Below the pieces are notes generated by a model. The model was not told where the DNA came from, did not search any database, and was given only the letters and a program-made list of their open reading frames with translations. Source: a virus. From it: a stretch of 64,000 nt of DNA. Position numbers and translations under genes: made by a program. Of the stretch, positions 45,625-54,004 are shown piece by piece. Every line of letters begins with the position of its first letter. The first letter of the stretch is position 1. The stretch is taken from the IMG/VR virus record IMGVR_UViG_3300048837_000614, positions 21,920 to 85,919 of that record. One strand, written 5' to 3'.

Positions 45625-46364
45625 TTTATGCCTACAATTTCTTTCATTGAAAATATTTTTGTTTTCCATTCACAATATTTAATCAATGTAAGTTTATCTA
45701 CACTACTAACCTTATGTAATCTATGGTTAAGATATAACGCATGAGCTTTTCTTGACAACCTATATAAATTATCTTTATTAAAATTAGTATGATCGTCATC
45801 TAAAAAGATAATTACATCATCGATATCATCAAGCTTAACATTGTGATAATATTCATACAAATATCTGTTTTTTAATATATACTTATCACGTTTAGTTTGT
45901 GAATTTGATATTTTAATGTATGGTGTAACGCAACTACCCTCACGTATTTCATCGCCTATATTTTTGTGAGCAAAACCTCTTAATTTAAGCCAGCCTGTTT
46001 TCAGATTGCCTTTCGCTATATCCATTGCCTTATGTGCTTTCGGTAAGCATAATTGATACTTTGTGTTTAAATCTCTCAAAAAATTTAGATCAATATTAGT
46101 GTTGAAGCGTTGATTAAATGCGTTTAATATATCTTCTCTATCATCGTAATTATGTTTGTTATTCTTTAACCACTCAACCTGTTCTTTTCTTGGAACGAGT
46201 TTAAATCTTAATGATATTTTGTTTCTTTTACACACACATAATAAACTATTAAACGATATATTTTCGTTAAATTCTAAATTGAATAATTCTAATAATTCTT
46301 CTCTATTTGAACATTGTTCTTTGTGGTTTCTTAACCATTCAATTTTTATATCATTCCATCTCAT
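45621..46364 (-). CDS. HNH endonuclease with duplicated N-terminal DNA-binding motif
   Basis: 247 residues. Two tandem units of about 50 residues (EWLRNHKEQCSNREELLELF and EQVEWLKNNKHNYDDREDIL) resemble helix-turn-helix repeats of homing endonucleases. The C-terminal half has an HNH-type core: LYEYYHNVKL, then IIFLDDDHTNFNKDNLYRLSR. Free-standing HNH genes are usual mobile passengers of phages. A nicking or homing role, or help in packaging, is possible. Four-base overlaps both sides show full integration in the operon. Confidence 0.7.
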   Translation of the reverse strand: MRWNDIKIEWLRNHKEQCSNREELLELFNLEFNENISFNSLLCVCKRNKISLRFKLVPRKEQVEWLKNNKHNYDDREDILNAFNQRFNTNIDLNFLRDLNTKYQLCLPKAHKAMDIAKGNLKTGWLKLRGFAHKNIGDEIREGSCVTPYIKISNSQTKRDKYILKNRYLYEYYHNVKLDDIDDVIIFLDDDHTNFNKDNLYRLSRKAHALYLNHRLHKVSSVDKLTLIKYCEWKTKIFSMKEIVGIK

Positions 46365-46627
46365 TTTATCTTTTGCTCTTGCAATTTGATGTTTTCTTTC
46401 ATGATGTTATTGCGTTCATTTCTAATGTTATACATAGTTGTTCTAAGTTCTAAATCTTTTATTTTGTAATCAACTTCTTGCTGCTTAATGATAGATAAAA
46501 TGTGGCTGTTTTTTAATTGGCTAACCTTTAATATGTGAGGATTTCTTCTAATTTCCTCATTTGTTAAACTATTTAATTTTTCTATTTCACTAACGCTTGT
46601 TTCGTATACAACCTCTTTGTATTCCAT
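46361..46627 (-). CDS. Hypothetical coiled-coil protein
   Basis: 88 residues, predicted almost wholly helical (VSEIEKLNSLTNEEIRR, then LELRTTMYNIRNERNNIMK). Four-base overlap with the HNH gene. Preceded by AAAGGAGAAT. Function unknown. Confidence 0.5.
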   Translation of the reverse strand: MEYKEVVYETSVSEIEKLNSLTNEEIRRNPHILKVSQLKNSHILSIIKQQEVDYKIKDLELRTTMYNIRNERNNIMKENIKLQEQKIK

Positions 46628-46639
46628 ATTATTCTCCTT

Positions 46640-46849
46640 TTATTCTTCGTTTGCTTTTCCGTTTTTTAACATTTCAATGTATTTATTTAGTGCTAATTCT
46701 ACGTTGTTTGTTTTAAAAATAATCTCTCTATAACCTGGTCCTCTTGTGTTTAAATCGGTATCGTAGTGGGCTGTGCAACTAACTAAATTGTCTTGTATTT
46801 GACAAGCCCACACCCTTAAATTATCAACTACTTTACTTATTGTTTTCAT
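46640..46849 (-). CDS. Hypothetical small protein
   Basis: 69 residues, beta-rich first half (NLRVWACQIQDNLVSCTAHY), helical end (NVELALNKYIEMLKNG). Lies 12 bases from its downstream neighbour. No family recognised. Confidence 0.5.
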   Translation of the reverse strand: MKTISKVVDNLRVWACQIQDNLVSCTAHYDTDLNTRGPGYREIIFKTNNVELALNKYIEMLKNGKANEE

Positions 46850-46868
46850 TTTTCTTTACCTACTTTTC

Positions 46869-48626
46869 TCATTTTATTTTTTGTATCGTTTTGATTACCC
46901 TTCTTAAGAACTCTTCTTTATCTTTAATTCTTATTTCAAACATTTGATTAAATTTTGTATTCCATAGGATTCCCACTTCGTAGCCACCGATAAACATATA
47001 AGTCGCTAACTGTAGAAAATGCTTATGTTCTAATTGCTCAACAAATTTTAACTCATAAGGCATGTTATTTTTAACCGTATCTATGAAACCTTTAATTCTC
47101 ATATCTCTATTGACCCTATAAAATACTTCGATTTGAGATGGTAGTTCTGGATCTAAATGCTCTTTTAATCTTTCTATGAGTTCCACTTCTTCATCTATAT
47201 CTATAAACTCTTCCATAGCTTGATTGTAGTATCTCATAAGATTTGTATCTACTGCAGTTAAACAGAGTACTTTTTTAACCTTTGTTTTAGGTTTCGTTTT
47301 CTTTATGTACTTAACTATTGGTGCATCTTCTTTGAATGAGTTTAATATTCTTTCATAATTCCAATCTTTAAAGAAAATAGCTTCTTGGTAGATGCCGATA
47401 ACAGGTGCTAATGTGATGTTGAAATCGTTTAACACTACCTTTATTTCTGATTTGTTAGAGGTCTCTAATTCCTTTACATCAAGCATTTCATACGTTCTTT
47501 GAATGTCGGTATCAAAACAAAAATCAAACATCTTAGATGGACTATAATCCTCGTCTAATTTTCTACTTAATAAGAATGCTTCGAAGTTTTTTTCTGTTAA
47601 TATTTGATTCTCTTGAATGAAAATGATTTCATCTTTACCTCTACTTGCAGCGACTAAGAATAAGTTTTTAATGATTTCTCTATTTGACTTCTCACTACGA
47701 TAAGCAAGTGCATCTGTTTCAAAACCAAATACTATCGCTAATTTGCGTTCTAAGCCTTTTGAACCGTCAAAGGTAGTTACTATCATGCTGTTGTCTAAAG
47801 GTTTGTTAGCGTTGTCTGTGTCGCTTATGGTGATGTATAAATTCTTCTTGTTGTACTTTTCTGGGTTTTCCTTTTCAATGTAGTTGATAAACTGATTTAG
47901 TCCTACATTATTTCTAAAAGGACTTAAGATTAAGATGTCCTTATTTTGATATTCAGCTATCTTATCGTATAAATATTCTTTGTTATATCTAATGATTTCT
48001 ACCTTTTGATTTGGGTTTACACCTTTGATTTTTTTGTTCCAAATATTACCTAACATCTTCGCATGATCTTCATTTAATCTAAAACAGTTTGTTAGGTCCA
48101 TTTGTTTGTAATCATTTCTTAATGAGAAGATGCAGTCCTCTAAAACGTTGATGGTTGTTGTATCATAAATCTTTTGTTTCATATCTCCTACGAATACAAT
48201 TTGCATCTCTTTTCTTTGATATAAATCTATTGTCTTTATTAATTTTGAAGCGTCATCATTTATATCTTGATATTCATCTACTAACATGACATCATACTGT
48301 GGCATATTGATCGTTCCATCTTGGACATTTTTAATGAAGTCTTTGATTCCATTTTGATGTGTGTATTGAATTCTATATGCAGTTAAATAACGATAAACAA
48401 ACCCATGATAGTTGTGTATTTCTACATTTCTACCACGGATTTGTTTCTTGGCATCCTCTTTCAAGAGTTTGTTATAGGTTAGATATAGTATCTTTTTGTT
48501 TTTTAATGTAATACAAATATCGTTTAAAGTAGTTGTTTTACCTGCACCTATACAAGCGTCTACGAACACGTTGTGTCCTTCTTCAACCGCTTTGATGATA
48601 GATTCCTGTTCCTCTGTTCGTTTCAC
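46869..48626 (-). CDS. UvrD-like SF1 helicase fused to RecB-like nuclease
   Basis: 585 residues. Helicase motif I is GAGKTT (28-32), motif Ia LTYNKLL, motif II DEYQD (117-121), motif III VGDMKQKIY; TTFDGSKGLE (motif V) and VAASRGKD (motif VI) follow. The C-terminal 100 residues carry D516 (GFIDT), E525-x-K527 (YELK) and Q539xxxY543, a PD-(D/E)XK nuclease of RecB type. The small size resembles compact AddA/RecB-like fusions. It may degrade host DNA, process replication ends, or counter host RecBCD-type defence. Confidence 0.8.
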   Translation of the reverse strand: MKRTEEQESIIKAVEEGHNVFVDACIGAGKTTTLNDICITLKNKKILYLTYNKLLKEDAKKQIRGRNVEIHNYHGFVYRYLTAYRIQYTHQNGIKDFIKNVQDGTINMPQYDVMLVDEYQDINDDASKLIKTIDLYQRKEMQIVFVGDMKQKIYDTTTINVLEDCIFSLRNDYKQMDLTNCFRLNEDHAKMLGNIWNKKIKGVNPNQKVEIIRYNKEYLYDKIAEYQNKDILILSPFRNNVGLNQFINYIEKENPEKYNKKNLYITISDTDNANKPLDNSMIVTTFDGSKGLERKLAIVFGFETDALAYRSEKSNREIIKNLFLVAASRGKDEIIFIQENQILTEKNFEAFLLSRKLDEDYSPSKMFDFCFDTDIQRTYEMLDVKELETSNKSEIKVVLNDFNITLAPVIGIYQEAIFFKDWNYERILNSFKEDAPIVKYIKKTKPKTKVKKVLCLTAVDTNLMRYYNQAMEEFIDIDEEVELIERLKEHLDPELPSQIEVFYRVNRDMRIKGFIDTVKNNMPYELKFVEQLEHKHFLQLATYMFIGGYEVGILWNTKFNQMFEIRIKDKEEFLRRVIKTIQKIK

Positions 48627-48894
48627 TTTTTATTCCTCTTTCTACAGTTTGTTTAAGTTTTTTAATATTTTTAAGTGCTTTAGCGTAATTTGTAATGCGG
48701 TGTTGAACGTACTGTATAGATGATTTTTTGAGTTGCTTTTTATAATAAATGTTGGTGTAGTTGTTAAAATCTTGAATAGTCACTTCGCTATTTCTTAATT
48801 TAAATCTTATGTGCAATACACAACCGCTATCATGATGTGATATTTGCTTATACCCCTCATTTATCAATGCTTCGATAAATTGTTGTTGTTTCAT
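48583..48894 (-). CDS. Hypothetical basic protein
   Basis: 103 residues from ATG 48894 after GGTGAG. Basic, with a beta-rich centre (SGCVLHIRFKLRNSEVTIQDF) and a helical basic C-terminus. Overlaps the helicase gene start by 44 bases. Possible nucleic-acid binder. Confidence 0.5.
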   Translation of the reverse strand: MKQQQFIEALINEGYKQISHHDSGCVLHIRFKLRNSEVTIQDFNNYTNIYYKKQLKKSSIQYVQHRITNYAKALKNIKKLKQTVERGIKSETNRGTGIYHQSG

Positions 48895-49052
48895 TTTTTG
48901 CTCACCCCATATTTCATCAACCATTCATGCAATACTTTTGCCGTATCGCCTTTTCTCATGCGTCTTAAGATACTCTTATACTTGCGTTTATCAATGCCTA
49001 AATCTTTTGCTTGCTCACGCAATTCTTTTTCAGTCATAGTTTTGTTGAACAT
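48891..49052 (-). CDS. Small basic helical protein (53 residues)
   Basis: Read from the sequence: MFNKTMTEKELREQAK, DLGIDKRKYKSILRRMRKG, ending MKYGVSKK. Strongly basic, with a helix-turn-helix-like spacing (ELREQAKDLGI then KYKSILRRM). ATGA junction downstream and TAATG junction upstream support a true gene. A small DNA-binding regulator is possible. Confidence 0.6.
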   Translation of the reverse strand: MFNKTMTEKELREQAKDLGIDKRKYKSILRRMRKGDTAKVLHEWLMKYGVSKK

Positions 49053-49324
49053 TAGTTTACCTCTTCATACCAATTAACAGGTATGTTGTATGGCTTGACA
49101 TCTACCAACTCTAAATGACACGCCTTTAGTATCTTATTTTCGCCCATAAACTTGATTGTCGTTTCCTTTGCAACTTCTACATACGCCTTAAACTCACGAG
49201 TTAAATCGTTTACCATGTACCTCTTGTCATCTACATCAAGTACGAATGCGTGGAGTTGTTTGTTATAATAGTAGCCAATTTGCGTGAGTTTACGGAAATA
49301 TTCTTTTTTGATAAAGTAGGTCAT
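49052..49324 (-). CDS. Hypothetical protein
   Basis: 90 residues, basic and aromatic at the N-terminus (FRKLTQIGYYYNKQLHAF), then alternating strand/helix. One-base overlap with the next gene and four-base overlap with the previous. Function unknown. Confidence 0.5.
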   Translation of the reverse strand: MTYFIKKEYFRKLTQIGYYYNKQLHAFVLDVDDKRYMVNDLTREFKAYVEVAKETTIKFMGENKILKACHLELVDVKPYNIPVNWYEEVN

Positions 49325-49458
49325 TTACTCACCTCATCATGAATGTTGCCGATGATTTCGAGTGTATATTTTCTCGCAAGGAAACTTAAATTTCTTGTAT
49401 CAACTTCATAATCTTCAACATCTTCAATTGGTTTACCTCTAAACTTAATTTCTCTCAT
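49321..49458 (-). CDS. Short YopX-like N-terminal fragment (45 residues)
   Basis: Begins MREIKFRGKPIEDVEDYEV, the opening typical of phage YopX-family proteins, but ends after 45 residues; YopX proteins are usually above 100. Strong RBS (GAGGAAAAGGGA). Either a short relative or a truncated remnant. Confidence 0.55.
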   Translation of the reverse strand: MREIKFRGKPIEDVEDYEVDTRNLSFLARKYTLEIIGNIHDEVSK

Positions 49459-49470
49459 TCCCTTTTCCTC

Positions 49471-50022
49471 TCATATATCTAATTTTTCCTGATGATGTTT
49501 TTTCATTTCTACCGTTGCTATGGTGTCATTCTTACTTCCGCCGTGTGCGACTAATAATATCTCTATAATTTCCATGTTGTTATTTTTACCAATTCCGTTA
49601 CTGTTCCAACCAAACGATATGCAAATACCACTTGGCTTTAATATGCGTGCTATCTCATATTTGAAGTTTAGCCAATATGTCGCCTGTGTATCACTCATCG
49701 TTACCGTTCTATCAAGTTCAGTGTAACACTCTTTAACTTGTCTCGGCGTGTATGGTGGGTCATATAGCACCATGTCCACACTACAATCACCAATCGTTTT
49801 TAAAAAGTCGTTTGCTTCCATGTTGTAGTCACATTGATATTGTGGGTCTAAATCGTTTGAGATGTATTTACAGTGTGATAGATAATCTTTGATAGAGTGT
49901 TCGTTGGCGAATGGGTCTATAATTGTCATGCCCTTTTTAGCATGTTTCAATATCAAATCACGAAATGCAACGATACGAAATGTTTTGCTATTTGGCATTT
50001 CCCATACTCTATTTATCTTCAT
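49471..50022 (-). CDS. DNA adenine/cytosine-N4 methyltransferase-like protein
   Basis: 183 residues. IIDPFAN (34-40) is the SAM-binding motif I position and YDPPY (87-91) is the catalytic motif IV; CISFGWNSNG follows as a strand. It lacks a separate target-recognition domain, so specificity is unclear. It would modify phage DNA to evade restriction or mark it for regulation. Overlaps a small membrane-protein gene by 14 bases. No cognate restriction enzyme is seen. Confidence 0.7.
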   Translation of the reverse strand: MKINRVWEMPNSKTFRIVAFRDLILKHAKKGMTIIDPFANEHSIKDYLSHCKYISNDLDPQYQCDYNMEANDFLKTIGDCSVDMVLYDPPYTPRQVKECYTELDRTVTMSDTQATYWLNFKYEIARILKPSGICISFGWNSNGIGKNNNMEIIEILLVAHGGSKNDTIATVEMKKHHQEKLDI

Positions 50023-50140
50023 GGTTATCGTGCCGAAATATATTTTTTTTCTTTTGTGCTAATATGGTTTTTTCTTTTGCGTTAATATATGCCATATAAC
50101 CTATGACAAGTAAAATAATTATAAACGCTAATATTCTCAT
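50009..50140 (-). CDS. Single-pass membrane microprotein (43 residues)
   Basis: Starts in an ATGA junction after GAGGAAAAGGGA. One N-terminal hydrophobic helix (ILAFIIILLVIGYMAYI) followed by a basic tail (KEKTILAQKKKNIF). Paired with another membrane microprotein just upstream. Function unknown; a two-component lysis pair is not supported by other evidence. Confidence 0.5.
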   Translation of the reverse strand: MRILAFIIILLVIGYMAYINAKEKTILAQKKKNIFRHDNHEDK

Positions 50141-50244
50141 TCCCTTTTCCTCTCTTTCATCACTAACTTCACAATACCCCACATCAGAAGTGGGCTTAAT
50201 ACGATAAGCAATATGCCTACGATGATTAGCCTTACTTCACCCAT
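50137..50244 (-). CDS. Single-pass membrane microprotein (35 residues)
   Basis: Begins MGEVRLIIVGILLIVLS with a hydrophobic helix to about residue 28 and a basic tail ending KERKRE. Overlaps the upstream gene by 13 bases and the next microprotein gene by four. Confidence 0.5.
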   Translation of the reverse strand: MGEVRLIIVGILLIVLSPLLMWGIVKLVMKERKRE

Positions 50245-50858
50245 ACGCTCATCATGTTTTGTGGAGGGCGTTTTAATTTTGGGTATAAATTACAATCTTT
50301 AAAATGTTGTTCATGCAATAACCAATATTCACAAGAAACGTCATTCTTGAAGTTATACATATCCCCCAACTTCATCACCTCATCCAATATCTCAACCTTC
50401 GAGATGTGGAGGGCGTAGAGGTCTTTGCCGTTGCCGTAGTCCATAAATTGTTGATGTGATAATTGACAGTTTTTTAAGAATGTAGTCATGTTTCCTAATT
50501 GCATATTGCCGTATGTGTAATCGAAGTTATTACGTGACATTTTAATATACCCATCTATCACCACTTTGACGGGGATTGTGCCGTTGATGAGATTGCTCCC
50601 CATAACCTTTTGATAATCGCTATCGTAATATGTAACATTGTCTTTATCGTCACATAATACATATTCTTTATTCCCAAAATTATAATACAAGTACGGCTTT
50701 CCTTTCGTGCAATATAAATACGCCTCGACAGTTTCGCCACGATCTAATTTATCTAACACGTCTTTATTTACTTTTTTCACCACGAGATATTTAGCAAGTT
50801 CGTTTAAGATATTTACCATGCGTGATGAGGATTGGGAGATTAAGAGGGATTTAGTCAT
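50232..50858 (-). CDS. Hypothetical protein
   Basis: 208 residues, with beta-rich centre (YLYCTKGKPYLYYNFGNKEY, then YVLCDDKDNVTYYD) and Trp/Cys-containing C-terminus. Four-base overlap with the MazG-like gene. No family recognised; it may be a nucleotide- or defence-related accessory. Confidence 0.5.
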   Translation of the reverse strand: MTKSLLISQSSSRMVNILNELAKYLVVKKVNKDVLDKLDRGETVEAYLYCTKGKPYLYYNFGNKEYVLCDDKDNVTYYDSDYQKVMGSNLINGTIPVKVVIDGYIKMSRNNFDYTYGNMQLGNMTTFLKNCQLSHQQFMDYGNGKDLYALHISKVEILDEVMKLGDMYNFKNDVSCEYWLLHEQHFKDCNLYPKLKRPPQNMMSVWVK

Positions 50859-51184
50859 ATCTTTTTTCCTCCATGTTTATATGGTCTTGACTTGTTAAAT
50901 TCATGCTTTTCTAATATGGCTTTTTCTAAGTCAATGCCATAACGTTCGCACATATCCATTACTCTGATAACAACATCAGCAAGTTCACTTGGAACTCCAC
51001 AAGGCTTGCCGTTTGGTTCGTAGTGATTTTCATTCAAAGGTAATCCGTTTCGGTAATCCTCAAGTGCTTCACTTACTTCACTATGAACAAGTGCCAATAA
51101 TTCACCAAATGGTCTTTCTTCATCCCACCATCCATGAGCCTTTGCGTTATCATGGACATCTTTTTGTAACAATTTTATGTCCAT
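50855..51184 (-). CDS. MazG-like nucleotide pyrophosphohydrolase
   Basis: 109 residues, a normal size for a single MazG-like domain. E36 and E39 (HSEVSEALED) and E67 and D70 (SELADVVIR) form the metal-binding ExxE...ExxD site. Such phage enzymes hydrolyse (d)NTPs or modified nucleotides and may affect alarmone signalling or nucleotide pools. Overlaps by one base with the next gene. Confidence 0.8.
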   Translation of the reverse strand: MDIKLLQKDVHDNAKAHGWWDEERPFGELLALVHSEVSEALEDYRNGLPLNENHYEPNGKPCGVPSELADVVIRVMDMCERYGIDLEKAILEKHEFNKSRPYKHGGKKI

Positions 51185-51426
51185 TATTTAACCTCTTCGT
51201 AAGTCTTTTCAAATATGTCTGGCTTGCATGGATAGAACTCACCATTAACACCTTTGATGACATAATCGTCAATACTTACTTTCATTTCACCTTCAAGCGT
51301 GTGGATAGCAACAATTCCGTTACTGTATAAAAGTAAATCACGTCCAACAAAAGATTTCAATTCAACTTGATTGTTTCCATTAAATTGAATGGCTTCAATC
51401 ACTACTGGTTTCTTACGATATTTCAT
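51184..51426 (-). CDS. PGDYI-type small phage protein
   Basis: 80 residues from ATG 51426, chosen for GGAAGGAG upstream. [17 protein letters not shown], then [32 protein letters not shown] is the well-known small phage protein with a (P)GDYxI motif (here DDYVI). Widespread in Gram-positive phages, function unknown. Confidence 0.75.
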   Translation of the reverse strand: MKYRKKPVVIEAIQFNGNNQVELKSFVGRDLLLYSNGIVAIHTLEGEMKVSIDDYVIKGVNGEFYPCKPDIFEKTYEEVK

Positions 51427-51433
51427 CTTTCTT

Positions 51434-51814
51434 CTACTCCTTCCCTTCCATTTCTTCCAAATATTGCGTGAGGATACGGGAGAGTTCATGACTAACCCAT
51501 GACACATCAGAAACGCCTTTATCACCGTTATATAACGTGTATGTGGTGAACTCTCTATTTTCAACATCAATAAGTATTACTTCATAATTTTTTGCATACT
51601 GTTTGTATCTTCCACTCTCAACATCACTTTTAACAACGGTATCGTGTATCTTTTCTTCATACCCCATCTCAATCAACTTTTCGTGTGCCGTGCGGTAGGG
51701 TTTGATGTCTTTTAATGGAAACATCTTTCCGTTTACCTTGACACCACTTTCATATACCTTTTCAACTATTCCTGTAAATTGTGGCGTTTCCACCTTATCG
51801 CCTATCTTATACAT
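51434..51814 (-). CDS. Hypothetical protein with small SH3/KOW-like N-terminus
   Basis: 126 residues. MYKIGDKVE and following strands are shared with the upstream gene (51807-52046), suggesting duplication of a small beta-barrel module. The C-terminal 80 residues are alpha/beta with an acidic last helix. Overlaps the upstream gene by eight bases. Confidence 0.5.
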   Translation of the reverse strand: MYKIGDKVETPQFTGIVEKVYESGVKVNGKMFPLKDIKPYRTAHEKLIEMGYEEKIHDTVVKSDVESGRYKQYAKNYEVILIDVENREFTTYTLYNGDKGVSDVSWVSHELSRILTQYLEEMEGKE

Positions 51815-52046
51815 ATCTACTTACCGCCCATAAAAGCAATGTGTAAAATACTGAAACAGCAATTATTACTAAAACAGTTAACATATCTTTATTATGATTT
51901 TTCATTTTATTAGTGTATAATTTTAATTCACTAATATCAACAAGTCTACTTCCTCGTTCATTTATGATTTGCACTAAATCTTCATCAATACCTTTGATAA
52001 CATACATCTCGTTATCAAGTTCCACCTTATCGCCTATCTTATACAT
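51807..52046 (-). CDS. Small SH3-like domain plus transmembrane helix
   Basis: 79 residues: [20 protein letters not shown] then a strand-rich module to residue 48. A C-terminal hydrophobic helix (MLTVLVIIAVSVFYTLLLW) follows. Paralogous at the start to the next gene. A membrane-tethered small barrel; role unknown. Confidence 0.5.
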   Translation of the reverse strand: MYKIGDKVELDNEMYVIKGIDEDLVQIINERGSRLVDISELKLYTNKMKNHNKDMLTVLVIIAVSVFYTLLLWAVSRYV

Positions 52047-52233
52047 CTTTCTTACCTACTTTCTCAATCTTTGTTCCATCATCTAATGTGATTGATACGA
52101 ATGATTGTGTTTTTTTGTCAGCGATCTTGTTAGCGTGTCTTTGCACACTATCTTCTAAATTGACAAGTAGTTTCTTATAATCTTTTTCGGTTAGTAACAC
52201 TTCAACTATCACTACCATTTTAACTTTTTTCAT
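52039..52233 (-). CDS. Hypothetical small basic protein
   Basis: 64 residues: an N-terminal hydrophobic strand (VKMVVIVEVLL), then a basic helix and a final hairpin. Eight-base and four-base overlaps with neighbours. Function unknown. Confidence 0.45.
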   Translation of the reverse strand: MKKVKMVVIVEVLLTEKDYKKLLVNLEDSVQRHANKIADKKTQSFVSITLDDGTKIEKVGKKDV

Positions 52234-52517
52234 TCTTCCTTACCTACTTTCTCTAATCGTTCCTCTAATTCCCAAAACTCTGTAATGTCTTTGACGGATG
52301 GTAGTATTGTTTTCAATTTATTTCGTGTTTCAAAATATCTTTTTACATCACGCTTTAATTCTTCAAGTTCGGTGAGGGATTGTCTTAATTCGTAAAATCT
52401 TTCATCTTTAAAAGAAAACACACGTTCATGTTTGTATGAAGTTCTTCCGTCCATATCAATAAAATTAAAGCCGAACTCGGTATCTTGTATCTCTTTCAAT
52501 ATTTCTTTAGGTGTCAT
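52230..52517 (-). CDS. Hypothetical protein, MTPKE family member 1
   Basis: 95 residues. Begins MTPKEILKEIQ and contains SLTELEELKRDVKRYFETR. The upstream gene begins MTPKEALKGIK and contains ALTELEELKRY, so the two are paralogues by tandem duplication or recombination. Predicted helical. Function unknown. Confidence 0.5.
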   Translation of the reverse strand: MTPKEILKEIQDTEFGFNFIDMDGRTSYKHERVFSFKDERFYELRQSLTELEELKRDVKRYFETRNKLKTILPSVKDITEFWELEERLEKVGKEE

Positions 52518-52882
52518 TTCTTCTCAACCCCCTCGTAAAATCGTCCGATGAGTGTGATGAGGTGAGGGGGTAACTTATCTCCGCCAAAGTCTATTACACC
52601 ATCTTTAAAACACGCATACCAAGACAATTCACTTTCAAATGTCATATCTCGCTTTGAATATTCAACTTCATAATGATAATACTCACTCAACGCCTCGCAC
52701 ACTTCATCGGCAGTTGGGTAACGCTTGAGTTCTTCAAGTTCGGTGAGGGCTTGTTCAACAATATCAATTTCAGTATCATATTGAAGATATTCAAAATGTT
52801 TTTCTACACTTACACCAGTTTTTAAATGTAAATGTTCTGCGATTGCTTGCTTAATGCCTTTCAACGCTTCTTTAGGTGTCAT
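52514..52882 (-). CDS. Hypothetical protein, MTPKE family member 2
   Basis: 122 residues, paralogous at the start and in the ALTELEELKR helix to the next gene. An aromatic central part (EYYHYEVEYSKRD, LSWYACF) is unique to it. Four-base overlaps on both sides. Confidence 0.5.
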   Translation of the reverse strand: MTPKEALKGIKQAIAEHLHLKTGVSVEKHFEYLQYDTEIDIVEQALTELEELKRYPTADEVCEALSEYYHYEVEYSKRDMTFESELSWYACFKDGVIDFGGDKLPPHLITLIGRFYEGVEKK

Positions 52883-53265
52883 ATCAGTTCCTCCAATTCT
52901 TTTTCTAAATCATCAACTTGTTCATCCATAGTTTTCTTTATACACAATTCTTTTTCTAATGTACTTATTTCTAATGCAATTTTCCATATTTGTGCTTCTG
53001 CAATCATTTTTTCTTTAGGTGTCAATGTACCATGTTTTGTCGTCCACCCCCATTCAAGCATAAATCTATATAACATGCTTTTCTTAATCAACCCCAATAA
53101 CTCCTCAACCTTTTTAGCACGTTTTTCTTTCTTTTCTTGTTCGGTGATGTAAATATGTAAGTCATCAATTTGTGATGGTGTAATGGCATCAGTTGGAACT
53201 AACTCATTTAGTAAGTTTCTTGCCTCTTCATGCGTAATTACTTTCACTTCTTCTTCATAGTTCAT
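52879..53265 (-). CDS. Hypothetical helical protein
   Basis: 128 residues, nearly all helical with coiled-coil parts at both ends (ITHEEARNLLNELV, TMDEQVDDLEKELEELI). A conserved-looking SMLYRFMLEWGW in the centre. Four bases from its upstream neighbour. No family recognised. Confidence 0.5.
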   Translation of the reverse strand: MNYEEEVKVITHEEARNLLNELVPTDAITPSQIDDLHIYITEQEKKEKRAKKVEELLGLIKKSMLYRFMLEWGWTTKHGTLTPKEKMIAEAQIWKIALEISTLEKELCIKKTMDEQVDDLEKELEELI

Positions 53266-53269
53266 ACTA

Positions 53270-53494
53270 TTATACCCCTATAATTTCACGATACTTAAAA
53301 CCCTTTGTAGGTTGATAAGTAACTTCATAACTCTTTCTAGTCTTATGCGAATAGACTCTGACAATTGGATTTGTAATCTTTCCAGCAATGAAATCATTTT
53401 TTAAATAAGACCACTTTGTGTAGAACGATGCTGTCTTATCTTGGTGGTGTGCAACTACTCTTTCATCATTTTTAATTAGATCTTCTCGTTTCAT
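53270..53494 (-). CDS. Hypothetical small basic protein
   Basis: 74 residues, basic (SYEVTYQPTKGFKYR near the end), RBS AAAGGAG. First protein gene after the structured-RNA locus and its terminator, with an AT-rich stretch (AATATATAATATAAAAT) upstream that could hold its promoter. Function unknown. Confidence 0.5.
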   Translation of the reverse strand: MKREDLIKNDERVVAHHQDKTASFYTKWSYLKNDFIAGKITNPIVRVYSHKTRKSYEVTYQPTKGFKYREIIGV

Positions 53495-53525
53495 TTTTAT
53501 TCTCCTTTATTTTATATTATATATT

Positions 53526-53558
53526 AAAAAAAAATCACACTTTATTCAAATGTGATTT
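53526..53558 (-). terminator. Intrinsic terminator ending the structured-RNA locus
   Basis: Minus strand: AAATCACA (53558-53551) pairs with TGTGATTT (53539-53532) around an 11-base loop and is followed by a run of T (53534-53526). A textbook rho-independent terminator that sets the orientation of the RNA region. Confidence 0.8.
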
Positions 53559-53997
53559 CTAATAAGTCAAGTTGGTGCCTACGTTCGATAAAGTCTACTT
53601 GATAGGCACGTCTTGTTCGGTCACCTATGATGCCTTCACGGGGGGGATGTAATAGCATCACTAAATGGTGGTATTGAGTGGAATAGGTAATCACCACTCG
53701 ATGGGAAGATAATTTTCCTTTGATCCCTTTAAACTTTTGTACTAACCTCTTTGATTAAAGTTTAATCTCAAAGAGTTTTCTTCGGCTTCCTATGTTTATC
53801 GATTACTTGGACCTACTATGTGTGGACACGATGCGACACACTCCTGGGCAATCTCCTGGTTAATAACTTAGATCACATACACAGAATTTTATCGTGATTA
53901 CCGAATACTTATGATATGGTTGTGGCCGTTGAACATATCTACTTCCAAAGAAGCTAGTGCTGTTCCATTTACCTACAGCTATTCTATAGGCACCAGA
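53526..53997 (-). ncRNA. Candidate structured RNA, 3' domain (RNA-B)
   Basis: About 470 bases without a credible reading frame. TGGTGCCTA (53995-53987) and TAGGCACCA (53581-53573) are perfectly complementary and would close the whole domain. Inside are a hairpin CTCTTT...GATTAA/TTAATC...AAAGAG (within 53735-53785), GAGTGG/CCACTC, GATATG/CATATC and TGATGC/GCATCA. A local GTGCCTA (53609-53603) can pair with the same 3' arm, giving two exclusive folds. Ends in a strong terminator. Could be a separate RNA or the 3' part of one 1.2-kb RNA with the preceding domain. Not tRNA, tmRNA or RNase P RNA by inspection. Confidence 0.55.
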
Positions 53998-54004
53998 GAT
54001 TTAG

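Noticed and set aside
50009-50244. Holin/spanin pair
   Set aside because: Two membrane microproteins are present but there is no adjacent endolysin and they sit in the early operon.
53526-53997. RNA-B as a group I intron, tmRNA or RNase P RNA
   Set aside because: No group I P7/P3 signature, no tRNA-like ends with CCA and T-arm, and no RNase P conserved boxes were found; flanks are not a split gene.
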